Shown piece after piece: positions 46,744-55,320 of a stretch of DNA of 64,000 nucleotides. Each line of letters begins with the position of its first letter. Within the stretch, counting starts at the first letter, position 1. The notes below the pieces were generated by a model. The model saw only the letters and a program-made list of their open reading frames with translations, was not told the DNA's origin and ran no database searches. The translations under genes and the position numbers were made by a program. The stretch spans positions 98,320 to 162,319 of the forward strand of contig NZ_JADYVD010000009.1 in assembly GCF_020193575.1 (NCBI RefSeq), written 5' to 3'. Source of the stretch: Ensifer sp. IC4062 (lineage in GTDB: Bacteria; Pseudomonadota; Alphaproteobacteria; Rhizobiales; Rhizobiaceae).

Positions 46744-47493
46744 TTAAACAGCCGCGCGATCTTCCGGCGTTCCGAAGCGTATTCGAAAACGCCGGTTCTC
46801 CTTGCCCTTCTTTTCGATCTTGGCGATGTGAATCGCTCCAACTTCCTGGGTCTCGGAAACATGCGTGCCCCCGCAGGGCTGGCTATCGACGGCGGAGTCT
46901 TTTCCGATGCAGACGAGGCTCACTCTGCCGAGACCGACCGGCGGGCGGACATTCTTCGATTTGACGATGCCAGGGTTGGCCGCGAGTTCCTCGTCAGTGA
47001 TCCATTGCACGTAGACGGGGTGGTTCTCTTCGACGAGTTTCATGAGCGCGGCCGTCACTTGGTCCCTGTCAATCGTCTCGCTCATGTCGAAATCGACGCG
47101 GCTTTCGTCCTCCCCGACGGCGGCGCCGGTGATCGGGAAGGGGCAAACGACGGAAAGCAGATGGCAGGCGGTGTGCATGCGCATCAATCGGTATCGGCGC
47201 GGCCAGTCGATGTGGAGGACGAGCTTTTCGCCGATCGCCGGCGAAGGCTGGCCCTCTGCCGGGACGTGTATGATGACGTCTCTGGTCGCGCCGTGCCGGG
47301 TGCTTGCGATCGCGATTCGGCTTCCGTCGCCACGTTCGAGAAAGCCGGTATCGCCCGGCTGTCCGCCGGAGGCGGCGTAGAAACACGTCTGATCAAGCTC
47401 GATCCCGCCATCCTCGAGAATTCCGGTCACGCTTGCCTCGCAGGTCGAGAGGTAGAAATCTTCACGGAAAAGGGCGGTAACGGTCTTGGTCAT
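46744..47493 (-). CDS. Alanyl-tRNA editing protein, AlaX-M type
   Basis: 249-residue trans-editing hydrolase that clears Ser-tRNA(Ala) or Gly-tRNA(Ala). The N-terminal beta-barrel (FYAASGGQPGDTGFL) and the editing core with zinc ligands are visible: RMHTACHLL (HxxxH, about residue 105) and QPCGGTHV (CxxxH, about 210). Size and the presence of the N-terminal domain fit AlaX-M. It sits eight bases after cysK and 17 before sseA, an unusual company for an editing factor. Confidence 0.93.
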   Translation of the reverse strand: MTKTVTALFREDFYLSTCEASVTGILEDGGIELDQTCFYAASGGQPGDTGFLERGDGSRIAIASTRHGATRDVIIHVPAEGQPSPAIGEKLVLHIDWPRRYRLMRMHTACHLLSVVCPFPITGAAVGEDESRVDFDMSETIDRDQVTAALMKLVEENHPVYVQWITDEELAANPGIVKSKNVRPPVGLGRVSLVCIGKDSAVDSQPCGGTHVSETQEVGAIHIAKIEKKGKENRRFRIRFGTPEDRAAV

Positions 47494-47501
47494 CGCAAAT
47501 T

Positions 47502-48542
47502 TTATCCGACGGGTTCGTAAGGCACAGTGATGCTCGAGGTGGTCTTCAGCCAGTTCGGCACCGGCAGGCCCTTGGAAGTCAAAAAGTCAGGGTTGAAGAG
47601 CTTCGACTGGTAGCGGTTACCATAGTCGCAGAGAATCGTCACGATCGTGTGGCCGGGGCCGAGATCCTTAGCGAGCCGCACCGCGCCGGCGATGTTGATG
47701 CCGGTCGAGCCCCCGACGCAGATCCCTTCCTTTTCGATCAGGTCGAAGACGTAGGGCACGGCCTCCGAATCCGGAATCTGGTAGGCGAAGTCGGGCGTGA
47801 ACCCTTCAAGGTTGGCGGTGATGCGGCCCTGACCGATGCCCTCGGTGATCGAACTTCCGCTAGCTTTGAGCTCGCCATGTGCGTAGTAATTGTAAAGTGC
47901 TGCCCCTTCCGGATCGGCAATACCGATCTTGACGGCTGGATTCCTTGCCCGCAACCCTTGAGCTACGCCGGCGAGCGTGCCTCCAGAGCCGACGGCGCAA
48001 ATGAAACCGTCGACTTTGCCGTCTGTGTCACGCCAGATTTCCGGCGCGGTCGTTTCCACGTGCGCGTCGCGGTTTGCGACATTGTCGAACTGGTTTGCCC
48101 AGATCGCGCCGTTCGGTTCTGCCTTGGCAAGTTCCGCGGCCAGCCGGCCCGAAATCTTCACGTAGTTGTTGGGATTTTTGTACGGCACTGCGGGAACTTC
48201 GACCAGTTCGGCGCCGAGCAGGCGCAGCGCGTCCTTCTTCTCCTGGCTTTGCGTTTCGGGAATGACGATGACCGTGCGGTATCCGAGCGCGCTGGCTACG
48301 ACCGCAAGCCCGATACCGGTGTTGCCGGCCGTGCCTTCCACGATGACGCCGCCGGGCTTCAACTGCCCGGATTTCTCCGCCTGGCGGATGATCCACAGGG
48401 CTGCGCGGTCCTTCACCGATTGCCCCGGATTGAGAAATTCCGCTTTGCCCAGGATGGTGCAGCCGGTGGCTTCGGAAACGGCCTTGAGCCGGATCAAAGG
48501 CGTATTGCCGATCGCTTCGAGCACGGACGGAAGAACGGTCAT
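47502..48542 (-). CDS. cysK: Cysteine synthase A (O-acetylserine sulfhydrylase)
   Basis: 346-residue PLP enzyme making cysteine from O-acetylserine and sulfide. The PLP lysine lies in PGQSVKDRAALWII (about residue 42-55), with VEGTAGNTGIGLA and VGSGGTLAGVAQGL as substrate and phosphate loops. It has a slightly longer C-terminus than E. coli CysK. The ATG at 48542 fits the family start; the 46-residue upstream extension does not. First gene of a tight four-gene run with alaX, sseA and a GNAT gene. Confidence 0.93.
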   Translation of the reverse strand: MTVLPSVLEAIGNTPLIRLKAVSEATGCTILGKAEFLNPGQSVKDRAALWIIRQAEKSGQLKPGGVIVEGTAGNTGIGLAVVASALGYRTVIVIPETQSQEKKDALRLLGAELVEVPAVPYKNPNNYVKISGRLAAELAKAEPNGAIWANQFDNVANRDAHVETTAPEIWRDTDGKVDGFICAVGSGGTLAGVAQGLRARNPAVKIGIADPEGAALYNYYAHGELKASGSSITEGIGQGRITANLEGFTPDFAYQIPDSEAVPYVFDLIEKEGICVGGSTGINIAGAVRLAKDLGPGHTIVTILCDYGNRYQSKLFNPDFLTSKGLPVPNWLKTTSSITVPYEPVG

Positions 48543-48863
48543 TTTGAAAACCTCACGCTGGACGGAACGGACGCCGGGTCTGAGCCCAGCATAGTCCCTG
48601 ATGAACGGCGATCCGATAAACATTTGGTTTACAGGCAAGATCGCCGAAATATTGGCGTGTTTTCGGCTCAGCCTGTGCACTAGGCAAGAAATAGCGTTTC
48701 GCAGCTAACCTGTCCCGGGCAAAATTCGTCTCGGTCGTCAAGTAGGCGGTCGAAAGTGCGAAACCTGGGAAGGCGTTGCCGTCGGAGAGGCATTAAACCG
48801 GGCAGGGGGAGGCAGCCACGGGATTTGGAAGGCGAAGTCCTTCCCGATGGACGCGAGGACGAC
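48543..48863. other. Divergent intergenic region, 321 bases
   Basis: Holds the promoters of the cysK operon (leftward) and of the SDR gene (rightward). No separate gene or clear riboswitch fold was found. Confidence 0.5.
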
Positions 48864-49709
48864 ATGACGACTGCATTCACAGCTCGACCGGATGATGGAC
48901 TGGTGTGGATAACGGGGGCGAGTTCGGGTATCGGGCGGGCCGTTGCCCTCAGACTGGTCGAGGAGGGGTACTCTGTCGTCGTTACGGCACGTAGCCACGA
49001 AAGACTGGTGGCGCTCCAGCATGAGGCGTCAGGCCCCGGCAGGATTGTCGTTCTCGATGGGGATGTCACGGATCCGAGCGACATGGAGCGTTTGCTGGCG
49101 GCCATCGAATACGATCAGGGCCGGGTGGCCTTGGCCTTGCTCAATGCGGGTGTCGTCATTCCGGTGCGGGGCGACGATCTTAGCCGGGAAGCCTTCGACA
49201 AGAGCTTTGCCGTCAATCTTCATGGCGTGGTCAATTGTCTCGTGCCCGTCGTCGAACACATGAAGGCGAACGGCCATGGCCAGATCGCCATCATGTCGTC
49301 GGTGGCAGGATACAGCGGCCTGCCGATGAGCGCCGCATATGGGGCGACCAAGGCGGGGCTCATCAATATGGCCGAGAGCTTGAAATTCGACCTCGATCGC
49401 ATCGGTATCCGCCTGCAGGTGATCTGTCCGGGCTTCGTCGACACGGTCGCTTCGGCGAAGGGCAAGTTTCCGCGACCGGCCCTGGTAAGCGTAGAGGAGG
49501 CGGCGCAGCGCATTTGCCTCGGCCTGAAATCAGGGCGCTTCGAGATCACCTTCCCTAAACGCCTTACCTATGCGGTTAAACTGGCGCGTTTCCTGCCGTA
49601 CAGCGCCTACTTCGCGCTTCTTAACTGGCTTGTCCCAGGGCGTGTGCCCGCTAGCACGGCAAAAAAGGCGCAATCCAGCACGAAGGGGCGGCCACGTCAG
49701 GCGGTATGA
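48864..49709 (+). CDS. Short-chain dehydrogenase/reductase
   Basis: 281-residue NAD(P)-dependent oxidoreductase of the classical SDR type. Rossmann motif TGASSGIGRAVALRL (about residue 16), NAG variant LNAGVVIPV, and the catalytic YxxxK in AAYGATKAGLINMAESL. A C-terminal hydrophobic stretch (RFLPYSAYFALLNWLVPG) suggests membrane association. The substrate is unknown. The last 13 bases overlap the end of the convergent SMR gene. Confidence 0.88.
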   Translation: MTTAFTARPDDGLVWITGASSGIGRAVALRLVEEGYSVVVTARSHERLVALQHEASGPGRIVVLDGDVTDPSDMERLLAAIEYDQGRVALALLNAGVVIPVRGDDLSREAFDKSFAVNLHGVVNCLVPVVEHMKANGHGQIAIMSSVAGYSGLPMSAAYGATKAGLINMAESLKFDLDRIGIRLQVICPGFVDTVASAKGKFPRPALVSVEEAAQRICLGLKSGRFEITFPKRLTYAVKLARFLPYSAYFALLNWLVPGRVPASTAKKAQSSTKGRPRQAV

Positions 49710-50023
49710 AGCACGAGAACCGCACCGAAGACGAGCGACAGGCCGAGCCAGCCGACGGGTTTCAGTTTCTGACCGAAGAAAAGGCGCCCGCAGATCGCTG
49801 TGCCGAAGATGCCGGTGGCGCCAAGCACCGCATAAGCGATGGCAAGTTCCATACCTTTGACCGCCTCCGCGAGAAGCGCGAACGCCGCAAGTACCAGGAC
49901 AATCGAAAGCACACCCCAGCCGCGCCGTGAAAAGCCGTTCGACTTCGTGGAAGCCAGATTCGCGGCAACGTCAAGGACACCGGCCATAACCGCGAAAGCG
50001 AAATAGAAGCCGTCGGCGCTCAT
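49697..50023 (-). CDS. SMR family transporter, second subunit
   Basis: 108-residue four-helix membrane protein of the small multidrug resistance family (helices at about 3-22, 31-51, 58-78, 85-105, including AIAYAVLGATGIFGTAI). It lacks the classic Glu14 of EmrE in the first helix (Asp-containing MAGVLDVAAN instead), as often in paired SMR subunits. Start ATG at 50023 overlaps the stop of the partner gene by four bases. Probably a hetero-dimer exporter with the next protein. Confidence 0.86.
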   Translation of the reverse strand: MSADGFYFAFAVMAGVLDVAANLASTKSNGFSRRGWGVLSIVLVLAAFALLAEAVKGMELAIAYAVLGATGIFGTAICGRLFFGQKLKPVGWLGLSLVFGAVLVLHTA

Positions 50024-50376
50024 CGGGCAGCTTCTCCCGCTGCGTCTTCCTCCTGTGCCTCGCCGGCGTTCACAAGGATTATCCCGACAACGGCCATCGA
50101 CAGGCCCAACATTTCGCGGCCGCTCAATGCATGGCCAAAGACGAACACGGAGACGAGCGTGATGAGGGCTACACCAGATCCCTCCCAGATGGCATAGGCG
50201 ACGCCGACGGAGATCGTCTTCACGGCTTTGGCAAGGAACACATATGAGAGCGCAATTGATGCATACATGATCGCATGTCCGGCATAGGAGTCGAAGGTGG
50301 ACGCAGCCTTCATCGCGGTGAGGCCGGCAACCTCCGTCGCGATCGCGAGAGCCAGGAAAAGCCATGCAACACGCAT
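50020..50376 (-). CDS. SMR family transporter, first subunit
   Basis: 118-residue four-helix SMR protein with the conserved Glu in the first helix (LALAIATEVAGLTAMKAA, Glu15) and the GVAYAIWEGSGVALI signature in helix three. Paired SMR systems (EbrAB, YkkCD, MdtIJ types) export cationic drugs, polyamines or guanidinium compounds. The hydrophilic C-terminal tail (EAQEEDAAGEAAR) is longer than usual. The short leader upstream has no visible guanidine riboswitch hairpins. Confidence 0.88.
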   Translation of the reverse strand: MRVAWLFLALAIATEVAGLTAMKAASTFDSYAGHAIMYASIALSYVFLAKAVKTISVGVAYAIWEGSGVALITLVSVFVFGHALSGREMLGLSMAVVGIILVNAGEAQEEDAAGEAAR

Positions 50377-50413
50377 AAGGAACCTTCAGAGACCTGACTG
50401 CATTGACAAAAGA

Positions 50414-50450
50414 AAAGAGCCACTCGGGCTGTCACCGCGAATGGCTCTTT
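50414..50450 (-). terminator. Terminator between tRNA-Asn and the SMR pair
   Basis: Nine-base perfect stem AAAGAGCCA (50414-50422) / TGGCTCTTT (50442-50450). On the minus strand it is followed by TCTTTTG and lies six bases after the tRNA end. Confidence 0.8.
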
Positions 50451-50455
50451 GAAAC

Positions 50456-50530
50456 TGGCTCCCCGGGCCGGATTCGAACCGGCGACCTATCGATTAACAG
50501 TCGAGTGCTCTACCGCTGAGCTACCAGGGA
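50456..50530 (-). tRNA. tRNA-Asn (GUU)
   Basis: 75 bases including encoded CCA. On the minus strand: acceptor TCCCTGG, D-arm AGCTCAGCGGTAGAGC, anticodon loop CTGTTAA giving GTT, T-arm GGTTCGAATCC. Confidence 0.96.
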
Positions 50531-50669
50531 TCATCTGCGCCGCAGAAGTGAGGCTGCTAATACAAATGCTTTTTCGATTTGCCAAGCGGTTTTTCAAAAA
50601 AAATGACAACGTCGCTTGCGGGGCTGTGGAGAAGGCCCCAATTCTGGGGCGGAGCATGAAAGAGGAATA

Positions 50670-50963
50670 ATGACGAACAGCAGGAAAGAACGGCATTTTG
50701 GTATCGATCCGCAGACACGCGAGATTGTGCTCGGAAAATGGCGCATTAACTTGCCGGATTCGCCGGCACTGCGAATCCTGGTCGGTACGCTTCTCATCCT
50801 GGGCGGCGTCTTAGGTTTCTTGCCGGTGCTCGGCTTCTGGATGATTCCTCTGGGGCTGCTTGTGCTTTCTCACGACATACCGGCGATCCGCCGCCGCCGC
50901 CGCAAGCTGGCGATTTGGTGGGCACGTTGGCGCGGGCAGCAAAATTCTTCCCGCAAGTCCTGA
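50670..50963 (+). CDS. Small membrane protein (PGPGW-like)
   Basis: 97 residues with one or two hydrophobic helices (ALRILVGTLLILGGVLGFLPVLGFWMIPLGLLVLS) flanked by basic segments (IRRRRRKLAIWWARWRG). It resembles the small PGPGW-type transmembrane proteins of rhizobia; function unknown. AGAGGAA lies three bases before the ATG at 50670, tight but usable. Downstream is an 11-base perfect inverted repeat. Confidence 0.72.
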   Translation: MTNSRKERHFGIDPQTREIVLGKWRINLPDSPALRILVGTLLILGGVLGFLPVLGFWMIPLGLLVLSHDIPAIRRRRRKLAIWWARWRGQQNSSRKS

Positions 50964-50965
50964 AC

Positions 50966-51015
50966 GGCGCCCGCGCGGCGGCAGAAGTCGATGCCTGAAG
51001 GGCAGCGCGGGCGCC
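50966..51015 (+). terminator. Long-loop inverted repeat after the small membrane gene
   Basis: Perfect arms GGCGCCCGCGC (50966-50976) and GCGCGGGCGCC (51005-51015) with a 28-base loop, directly after the stop codon. No T tract, so the terminator role is uncertain. Confidence 0.4.
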
Positions 51016-51193
51016 ACGTCGCAGTCGTGCTTCGATGTTTGTCGTCGCAGCGTCGCCTGAGTTCGCCGATGGCACTGTTGGCAGGCAAAGCTGTCGTTAG
51101 AAACAAAAAAGTCCCGAGATGGACTGCAGTTGGTGATCGTTGCGGAGAACGGTGAATGACTTCGCGCGTTCCATCTTTTTCGCGCCTTTCCCC

Positions 51194-51222
51194 CTTGCGC
51201 TCCTCATAGATTCGTTCTAAAC
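51194..51222 (+). promoter_or_regulatory. Candidate promoter of tRNA-Cys
   Basis: CTTGCG at 51194-51199 and CTAAAC at 51217-51222, separated by 17 bases, resemble the rhizobial CTTGAC-N17-CTATAT pattern 33 bases before the tRNA. Confidence 0.4.
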
Positions 51223-51254
51223 GCCGGCCATCGCTTGATCGATTGAGCGCGAGA

Positions 51255-51328
51255 GGCCTCGTGGCGGAGTGGTGACGCAGAGGACTGCAAATCCTTGTAC
51301 CCCGGTTCAATTCCGGGCGAGGCCTCCA
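51255..51328 (+). tRNA. tRNA-Cys (GCA)
   Basis: 74 bases with encoded CCA. Acceptor GGCCTCG pairs with CGAGGCC; anticodon loop CTGCAAA gives GCA; T-arm CGGTTCAATTCCG. A degenerate copy of its 3' half lies at 59232-59273. Confidence 0.95.
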
Positions 51329-51651
51329 AAGAGATCCCTATAAAACCAAAGCTATAGAGCAGGCATTCCGGGTACATGAAAGCCCTTCCGCCCGCCCAGG
51401 ATGCACCGGCGGGCAACCACTTTTGGTGCCGTTGGCCGGGATGCATTTGGTTTGAAAAATGACCTTCCCCTCGACCCTTGGGTAAGCGCAGGTTCCCTCA
51501 GCCTGCGGCGACGGGTGTAGCCGTCCTCGCCACTATCGGGATGAACCGCCTTTTCGACGACGTCCACAGCTTCGATGCCCGCCTGCTTTCGTCTACGGCG
51601 GATCGTGGGAGGCAGCAAACCTTGTTGGACATGCGAGAAGGCGTTGTGCAC
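51329..51651. other. Gene-free stretch after tRNA-Cys, 323 bases
   Basis: No convincing gene; small frames on both strands lack ribosome sites. It borders the left end of the possible tRNA-associated insertion. No integrase fragment was recognised. Confidence 0.5.
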
Positions 51652-53847
51652 TTAGTGTGTCGTCGTTACCTTGACCCCTCCCGTCCGTTCAAGAACGTCG
51701 ACGACGACCTGGGATCTGGAGCGTCGCAGCGCGATGTCGACGAGTCCTGAACCGGTCCGTAGGCGCCTCAGCACGACCTCATCGAGAAAGCGCGGCAGCG
51801 TCGGTTCGTTCAATGTGACATGCCCCCTAGCGGGATCGAAGCCGAGGCCGATCATTGCCTGAAGTAGATACAGCGGTGCTGCTGCCGCCCAGGCCTGAGG
51901 TATGCAGGAAACCGGGTAGAACGTCGGACCACGGGCGCGCTGGCGTGGGAAGCCGCAGAAGAGTTCGGGCAGACGTCTGAGATCGATGTAGGTTGATGCC
52001 GAGAACAGCCCCTCGAAGAGGCTGGCAGCTTCGGTACGGAAGCCATAACGCACGAAACCCGACGCAATCAGCGCATTGTCGTGCGGCCAGACGGAGCCGT
52101 TGTGGTAACTCATCGGATTGTAGCGCGCCTCCGAGGTGGCAATCGTGCGCACACCCCAGCCGCAGAAGGAGGATTGCTCCATCAGTGTCGAGACCACTTT
52201 GTCGGCGCGTTCCGGCAGCGCGATGCCGGTGAAAAGTGCATGTCCGGCATTGGAGGAGCGGACGCGGCAGGGCTTCTTCTCGCCGTCGAGGGCCAGCACA
52301 TAAGTTGCAAGTTGCTCGTCAAAGAAAGCATCGTCGAAGCGGATGCGGATATCTTCCGCTCGTCGTTCAAACCGCAACCCATCCTCGACATGGCCGAGCT
52401 TGCGCGACAGGCGAGCGGCCGCCTGCCAGGCGCCGAAGACATAAGCTTGTACCTCGGCAAGTGCGATCGGCCCCTCGGCTAATCTCCCGTCGGCATGAAA
52501 GATTGAATCGTGGCTGTCTTTCCAGCCTTGATTGACCAAGCCCTTCGCGCTTCGGCTTCCGTATTCGACGAAGCCGTCCGCGTCGCGATCGCCGAAACGC
52601 TCGATCCAGTCGAGTGCCGCCACCACATGTGGCCAGAGCTGCCGGACCGTCTGCAGATCGTCGGTGCGATCGAGATAGGCGCCGGCGAGTATGATGAAGA
52701 GCGGTGTCGAATCGATGCTGCCGTAATAGCGCCGGAAGGGCACCTCGCCGAGTTCCGCCATTTCGCCATAGCGCATTTCATGTAGGATCTTGCCCGGCTC
52801 CGCATCGGCGGCAGGATCAAACTGCGTCGCCTGGTTAGCTGCGAGATGGTTGAGCACGCCTTTGGCGATTTCCGGATCCAGCCACAGGGTCTCGAGCGCG
52901 GTGATGAGGGCATCGCGCCCAAAGGCGGTGCTGAACCAAGGGATGCCAGCGTAAGGGTAAGGACCTTCGGGTGTCTCCGTGATCAACATGTAGAGATCGG
53001 CGACGCTGCGCCTGATGGCTTCGTTGAACACCGCGTTGGAGGTGACGATAGCGGCGGCGCGCGAGGACGAATAGCGTAGGGCCCTCCTGGCATCGCGAAG
53101 CGCGAGAAAGAAGGTGAGGGCCGGAGGGTTCCGGTGCTCCTGATGGGCGTTGCAGATGATCTCGACGAAGATTGATTGCGCCTGGTGAGGCGCCAGTTCG
53201 ACGATGAAGCTCGCCTCGCGTCCGGAGAGAGCATTCGGCTGCGGGTCGAAACGGAGCAGCGTGCTGCGGGTCTGACCGTCGAGGCCGTCATAGGCCAACA
53301 AGACCCGGTCGTTGCCGACCAGCGGACTATGATGCATGCCGCGGCGCCGGCGCGACGTGCCGCGCACTTCGAAGAGGTCGGCGAAATCGGCGGCGAACAC
53401 TATCTCGACCTTGAGCGTTCTCGGCACGTCATCGTAATTGCGAAGCATGAGGCGCTCGTAGCAGGCCTCCTGCCACAGAAAGCGAGTGCGCCGCACATGA
53501 ATGAGGTCGTGCATCAACACCTTGCCGTCACCAAGAACCAGACCCGGATTGGTGAGATCACAGTCGAGCGTGGCGTTGTCGTCCCGCAAGGTAGAACTCA
53601 GCAATAGCGGCCGAGCGCCATCTAACGACAGCACGAATTGCGAGAGATGGCGAGTGTCGCGGTGGAAGATTCCCTCCGGGTTGGCCGGGGAGGAGAACGC
53701 ATCACCAAGATAGTCGAACACGGCGAAGGTATCGCCATGCTTTAAAGATCTCGAGCTCCGTTCGTACCGCGAGACTGCTGCAGGCACGAGGTTGTCGGCA
53801 TCGTCTGGACCGACTTCCGCCGGCCCCCCATAGATATCGGCTGCCAT
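51652..53847 (-). CDS. Amylo-alpha-1,6-glucosidase / glycogen-debranching type protein
   Basis: 731-residue glycoside hydrolase. An N-terminal GDE_N_bis-like beta domain (about 40-240, with GDTFAVFDYLGDAF, GIFHRDTRHLSQF) is followed by an (alpha/alpha)6 barrel like glucoamylase and debranching enzymes (about 270-710, GIPWFSTAFGRDALITALETLW, YHNGSVWPHDNALIASGF). The exact reaction is not known; alpha-1,6 or alpha-1,4 glucan cleavage is expected. The ATG at 53847 is chosen because GGAGG lies eight bases before it; an earlier ATG at 53895 would overlap the preceding gene. It follows a GT4 glycosyltransferase gene, so the two may form one glucan-processing unit. Confidence 0.88.
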   Translation of the reverse strand: MAADIYGGPAEVGPDDADNLVPAAVSRYERSSRSLKHGDTFAVFDYLGDAFSSPANPEGIFHRDTRHLSQFVLSLDGARPLLLSSTLRDDNATLDCDLTNPGLVLGDGKVLMHDLIHVRRTRFLWQEACYERLMLRNYDDVPRTLKVEIVFAADFADLFEVRGTSRRRRGMHHSPLVGNDRVLLAYDGLDGQTRSTLLRFDPQPNALSGREASFIVELAPHQAQSIFVEIICNAHQEHRNPPALTFFLALRDARRALRYSSSRAAAIVTSNAVFNEAIRRSVADLYMLITETPEGPYPYAGIPWFSTAFGRDALITALETLWLDPEIAKGVLNHLAANQATQFDPAADAEPGKILHEMRYGEMAELGEVPFRRYYGSIDSTPLFIILAGAYLDRTDDLQTVRQLWPHVVAALDWIERFGDRDADGFVEYGSRSAKGLVNQGWKDSHDSIFHADGRLAEGPIALAEVQAYVFGAWQAAARLSRKLGHVEDGLRFERRAEDIRIRFDDAFFDEQLATYVLALDGEKKPCRVRSSNAGHALFTGIALPERADKVVSTLMEQSSFCGWGVRTIATSEARYNPMSYHNGSVWPHDNALIASGFVRYGFRTEAASLFEGLFSASTYIDLRRLPELFCGFPRQRARGPTFYPVSCIPQAWAAAAPLYLLQAMIGLGFDPARGHVTLNEPTLPRFLDEVVLRRLRTGSGLVDIALRRSRSQVVVDVLERTGGVKVTTTH

Positions 53848-53866
53848 AGGTTCGGCCTCCATTACA

Positions 53867-54967
53867 TCAGACGACTTCGGTGAAATCAGTGCCAAACCCG
53901 CTGTCGCTCATAGCGGGGATCGACATGACCTTTTGACGTCCGCCCGCCAGGCTGCGATAGATCTCGAGATAGTCACTTGCCATGCGTTGCGCAGTGAAGC
54001 GCTCCTCGAAGGTCGCCCGAACAGCGCGGCGATCGATGCGGTCGAGGCTTTGGACCGCCTTCACCGCCTCCTCCATGCTGTCGACGACGAAGCCTGAAAC
54101 GCCGTCATCGATGATTTCCGGCACGGAGCCGCAACGGAAGGCGATCACCGGCGTGCCGCAGGCCATGGCTTCGATCATCACCAGGCCGAAGGGTTCCGGC
54201 CAGTCGATCGGGAAGAGAAGAGCGCGCGCATTTCCGAGAAATTCAGCCTTCTGGTGCTCATTGATCTCTCCGATGAATTCGGCATTCGCAGACCGCTGCA
54301 CCAGCGGTTCGATCTCACTGCGCCAATAGCGCTCGTCTACCTTGTCGATCTTAGCGGCGATCCTGAGCGGCAGATTGACACGACCAGCGATTTCGATCGC
54401 TCGGTCGGGCCGCTTTTCGGGCGAGACGCGGCCAAGGAAGGCGAGATAACCGCCCTTCGGATGGCTGTTAAACGGCAGCACGTCCGGCGGCAGTCCGTGG
54501 TGCACCGTGCCGACCCAGTTCACCGGCGGCATAGGTTTTCGCTGGTCGTCCGAGATCGAAACGAGCGGCATATCCGGGAAGAAGTCGTAGAACGGCTTGA
54601 GGTCGGGCAGATCGAGCCGCCCATGCAGCGTTGTCAACGTCTTGTTAGCGAAGCTGCGAACGACAGGGAAGTGCAGTAGGTCAATGTGGAAGTGCAGGAC
54701 ATTGAAGCTCTTCGCTAGCCGGCGCACCTGTTCAATCATCATCACGTGATAGGGGATCGGATCCTGGATGGTCGGGTTCAACCTCAATGCCGTTTCTGAG
54801 CAACGTATGAGCTTCGCTGATGTCATCGAGTCGCCGCTCGCGAAAAGCGTGACCTCGTGGCCTTGTCGAACGAGCTCTTCCGTCAGGTGGTGGACGACCC
54901 GCTCGGCTCCGCCGTAGAGCTTCGGCGGGACGCTTTCGAACAGCGGTGCAATCTGGGCGATCTTCAT
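53867..54967 (-). CDS. Glycosyltransferase family 4 protein
   Basis: 366-residue GT-B fold enzyme. The N-terminal acceptor domain begins MKIAQIAPLFESVPPKLYGG, with AERVVHHLTEELVRQGHEVTLFASGDS; the C-terminal donor domain shows YLAFLGRVSPEKRPDRAIEIA and the EPFGLVMIEAMACGTPVIAF ExxxxxxxE motif of retaining GT4 enzymes. The donor sugar is unknown. The start at 54967 is clear from the family N-terminus. It precedes the debranching-type gene by 19 bases; this pair also occurs together in other bacteria. Confidence 0.9.
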   Translation of the reverse strand: MKIAQIAPLFESVPPKLYGGAERVVHHLTEELVRQGHEVTLFASGDSMTSAKLIRCSETALRLNPTIQDPIPYHVMMIEQVRRLAKSFNVLHFHIDLLHFPVVRSFANKTLTTLHGRLDLPDLKPFYDFFPDMPLVSISDDQRKPMPPVNWVGTVHHGLPPDVLPFNSHPKGGYLAFLGRVSPEKRPDRAIEIAGRVNLPLRIAAKIDKVDERYWRSEIEPLVQRSANAEFIGEINEHQKAEFLGNARALLFPIDWPEPFGLVMIEAMACGTPVIAFRCGSVPEIIDDGVSGFVVDSMEEAVKAVQSLDRIDRRAVRATFEERFTAQRMASDYLEIYRSLAGGRQKVMSIPAMSDSGFGTDFTEVV

Positions 54968-55320
54968 GGACAAACCTTCTTCGATCGAGCGAAGTTCAAA
55001 CGATGAACAACACGGGGCCAAGAACTGCCGGTGCGGAGAAGCGGGCATTCTGTTGGCTCCGGAACCTCCCCCCAAATCGCTGCGCCGCCGCAATGTTCCG
55101 ACCGCGAAAGGGCTCTTGGCCTAGTAAACAGCCGCGAGCACACCCCAAGGTATCCGATGAACTGCTGCAAGCACGCACAGGTACGCTGCCGCCGACAGCC
55201 GGATTCTGATCCTAAACGCTCATTCACAAATTAAGTGTCTGACACCGCATCGAAATTGTTGGCGCGGAATTCTCATAATTAAATGGCGGATGACGTGGTT
55301 CTGACCTTTTTGGGGGCTGG
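54968..55320. other. Upstream region of the glucan gene pair
   Basis: 353 bases between the glycosyltransferase start and the transposase remnant. It should hold the promoter of the pair. An AT-rich patch (TCTCATAATTAAATGG near 55272) may mark the end of the decayed insertion sequence. Confidence 0.4.

Noticed and set aside
50377..50455. Guanidine (mini-ykkC) riboswitch before the SMR pair
   Set aside because: The only hairpin is the tRNA-Asn terminator; the paired ACGR loops of mini-ykkC are absent.
50449..50670. Open frame beginning with APRAGFEPATYRLTVECSTAELPG
   Set aside because: This is the well-known artefact of reading a tRNA gene (tRNA-Asn) as protein.
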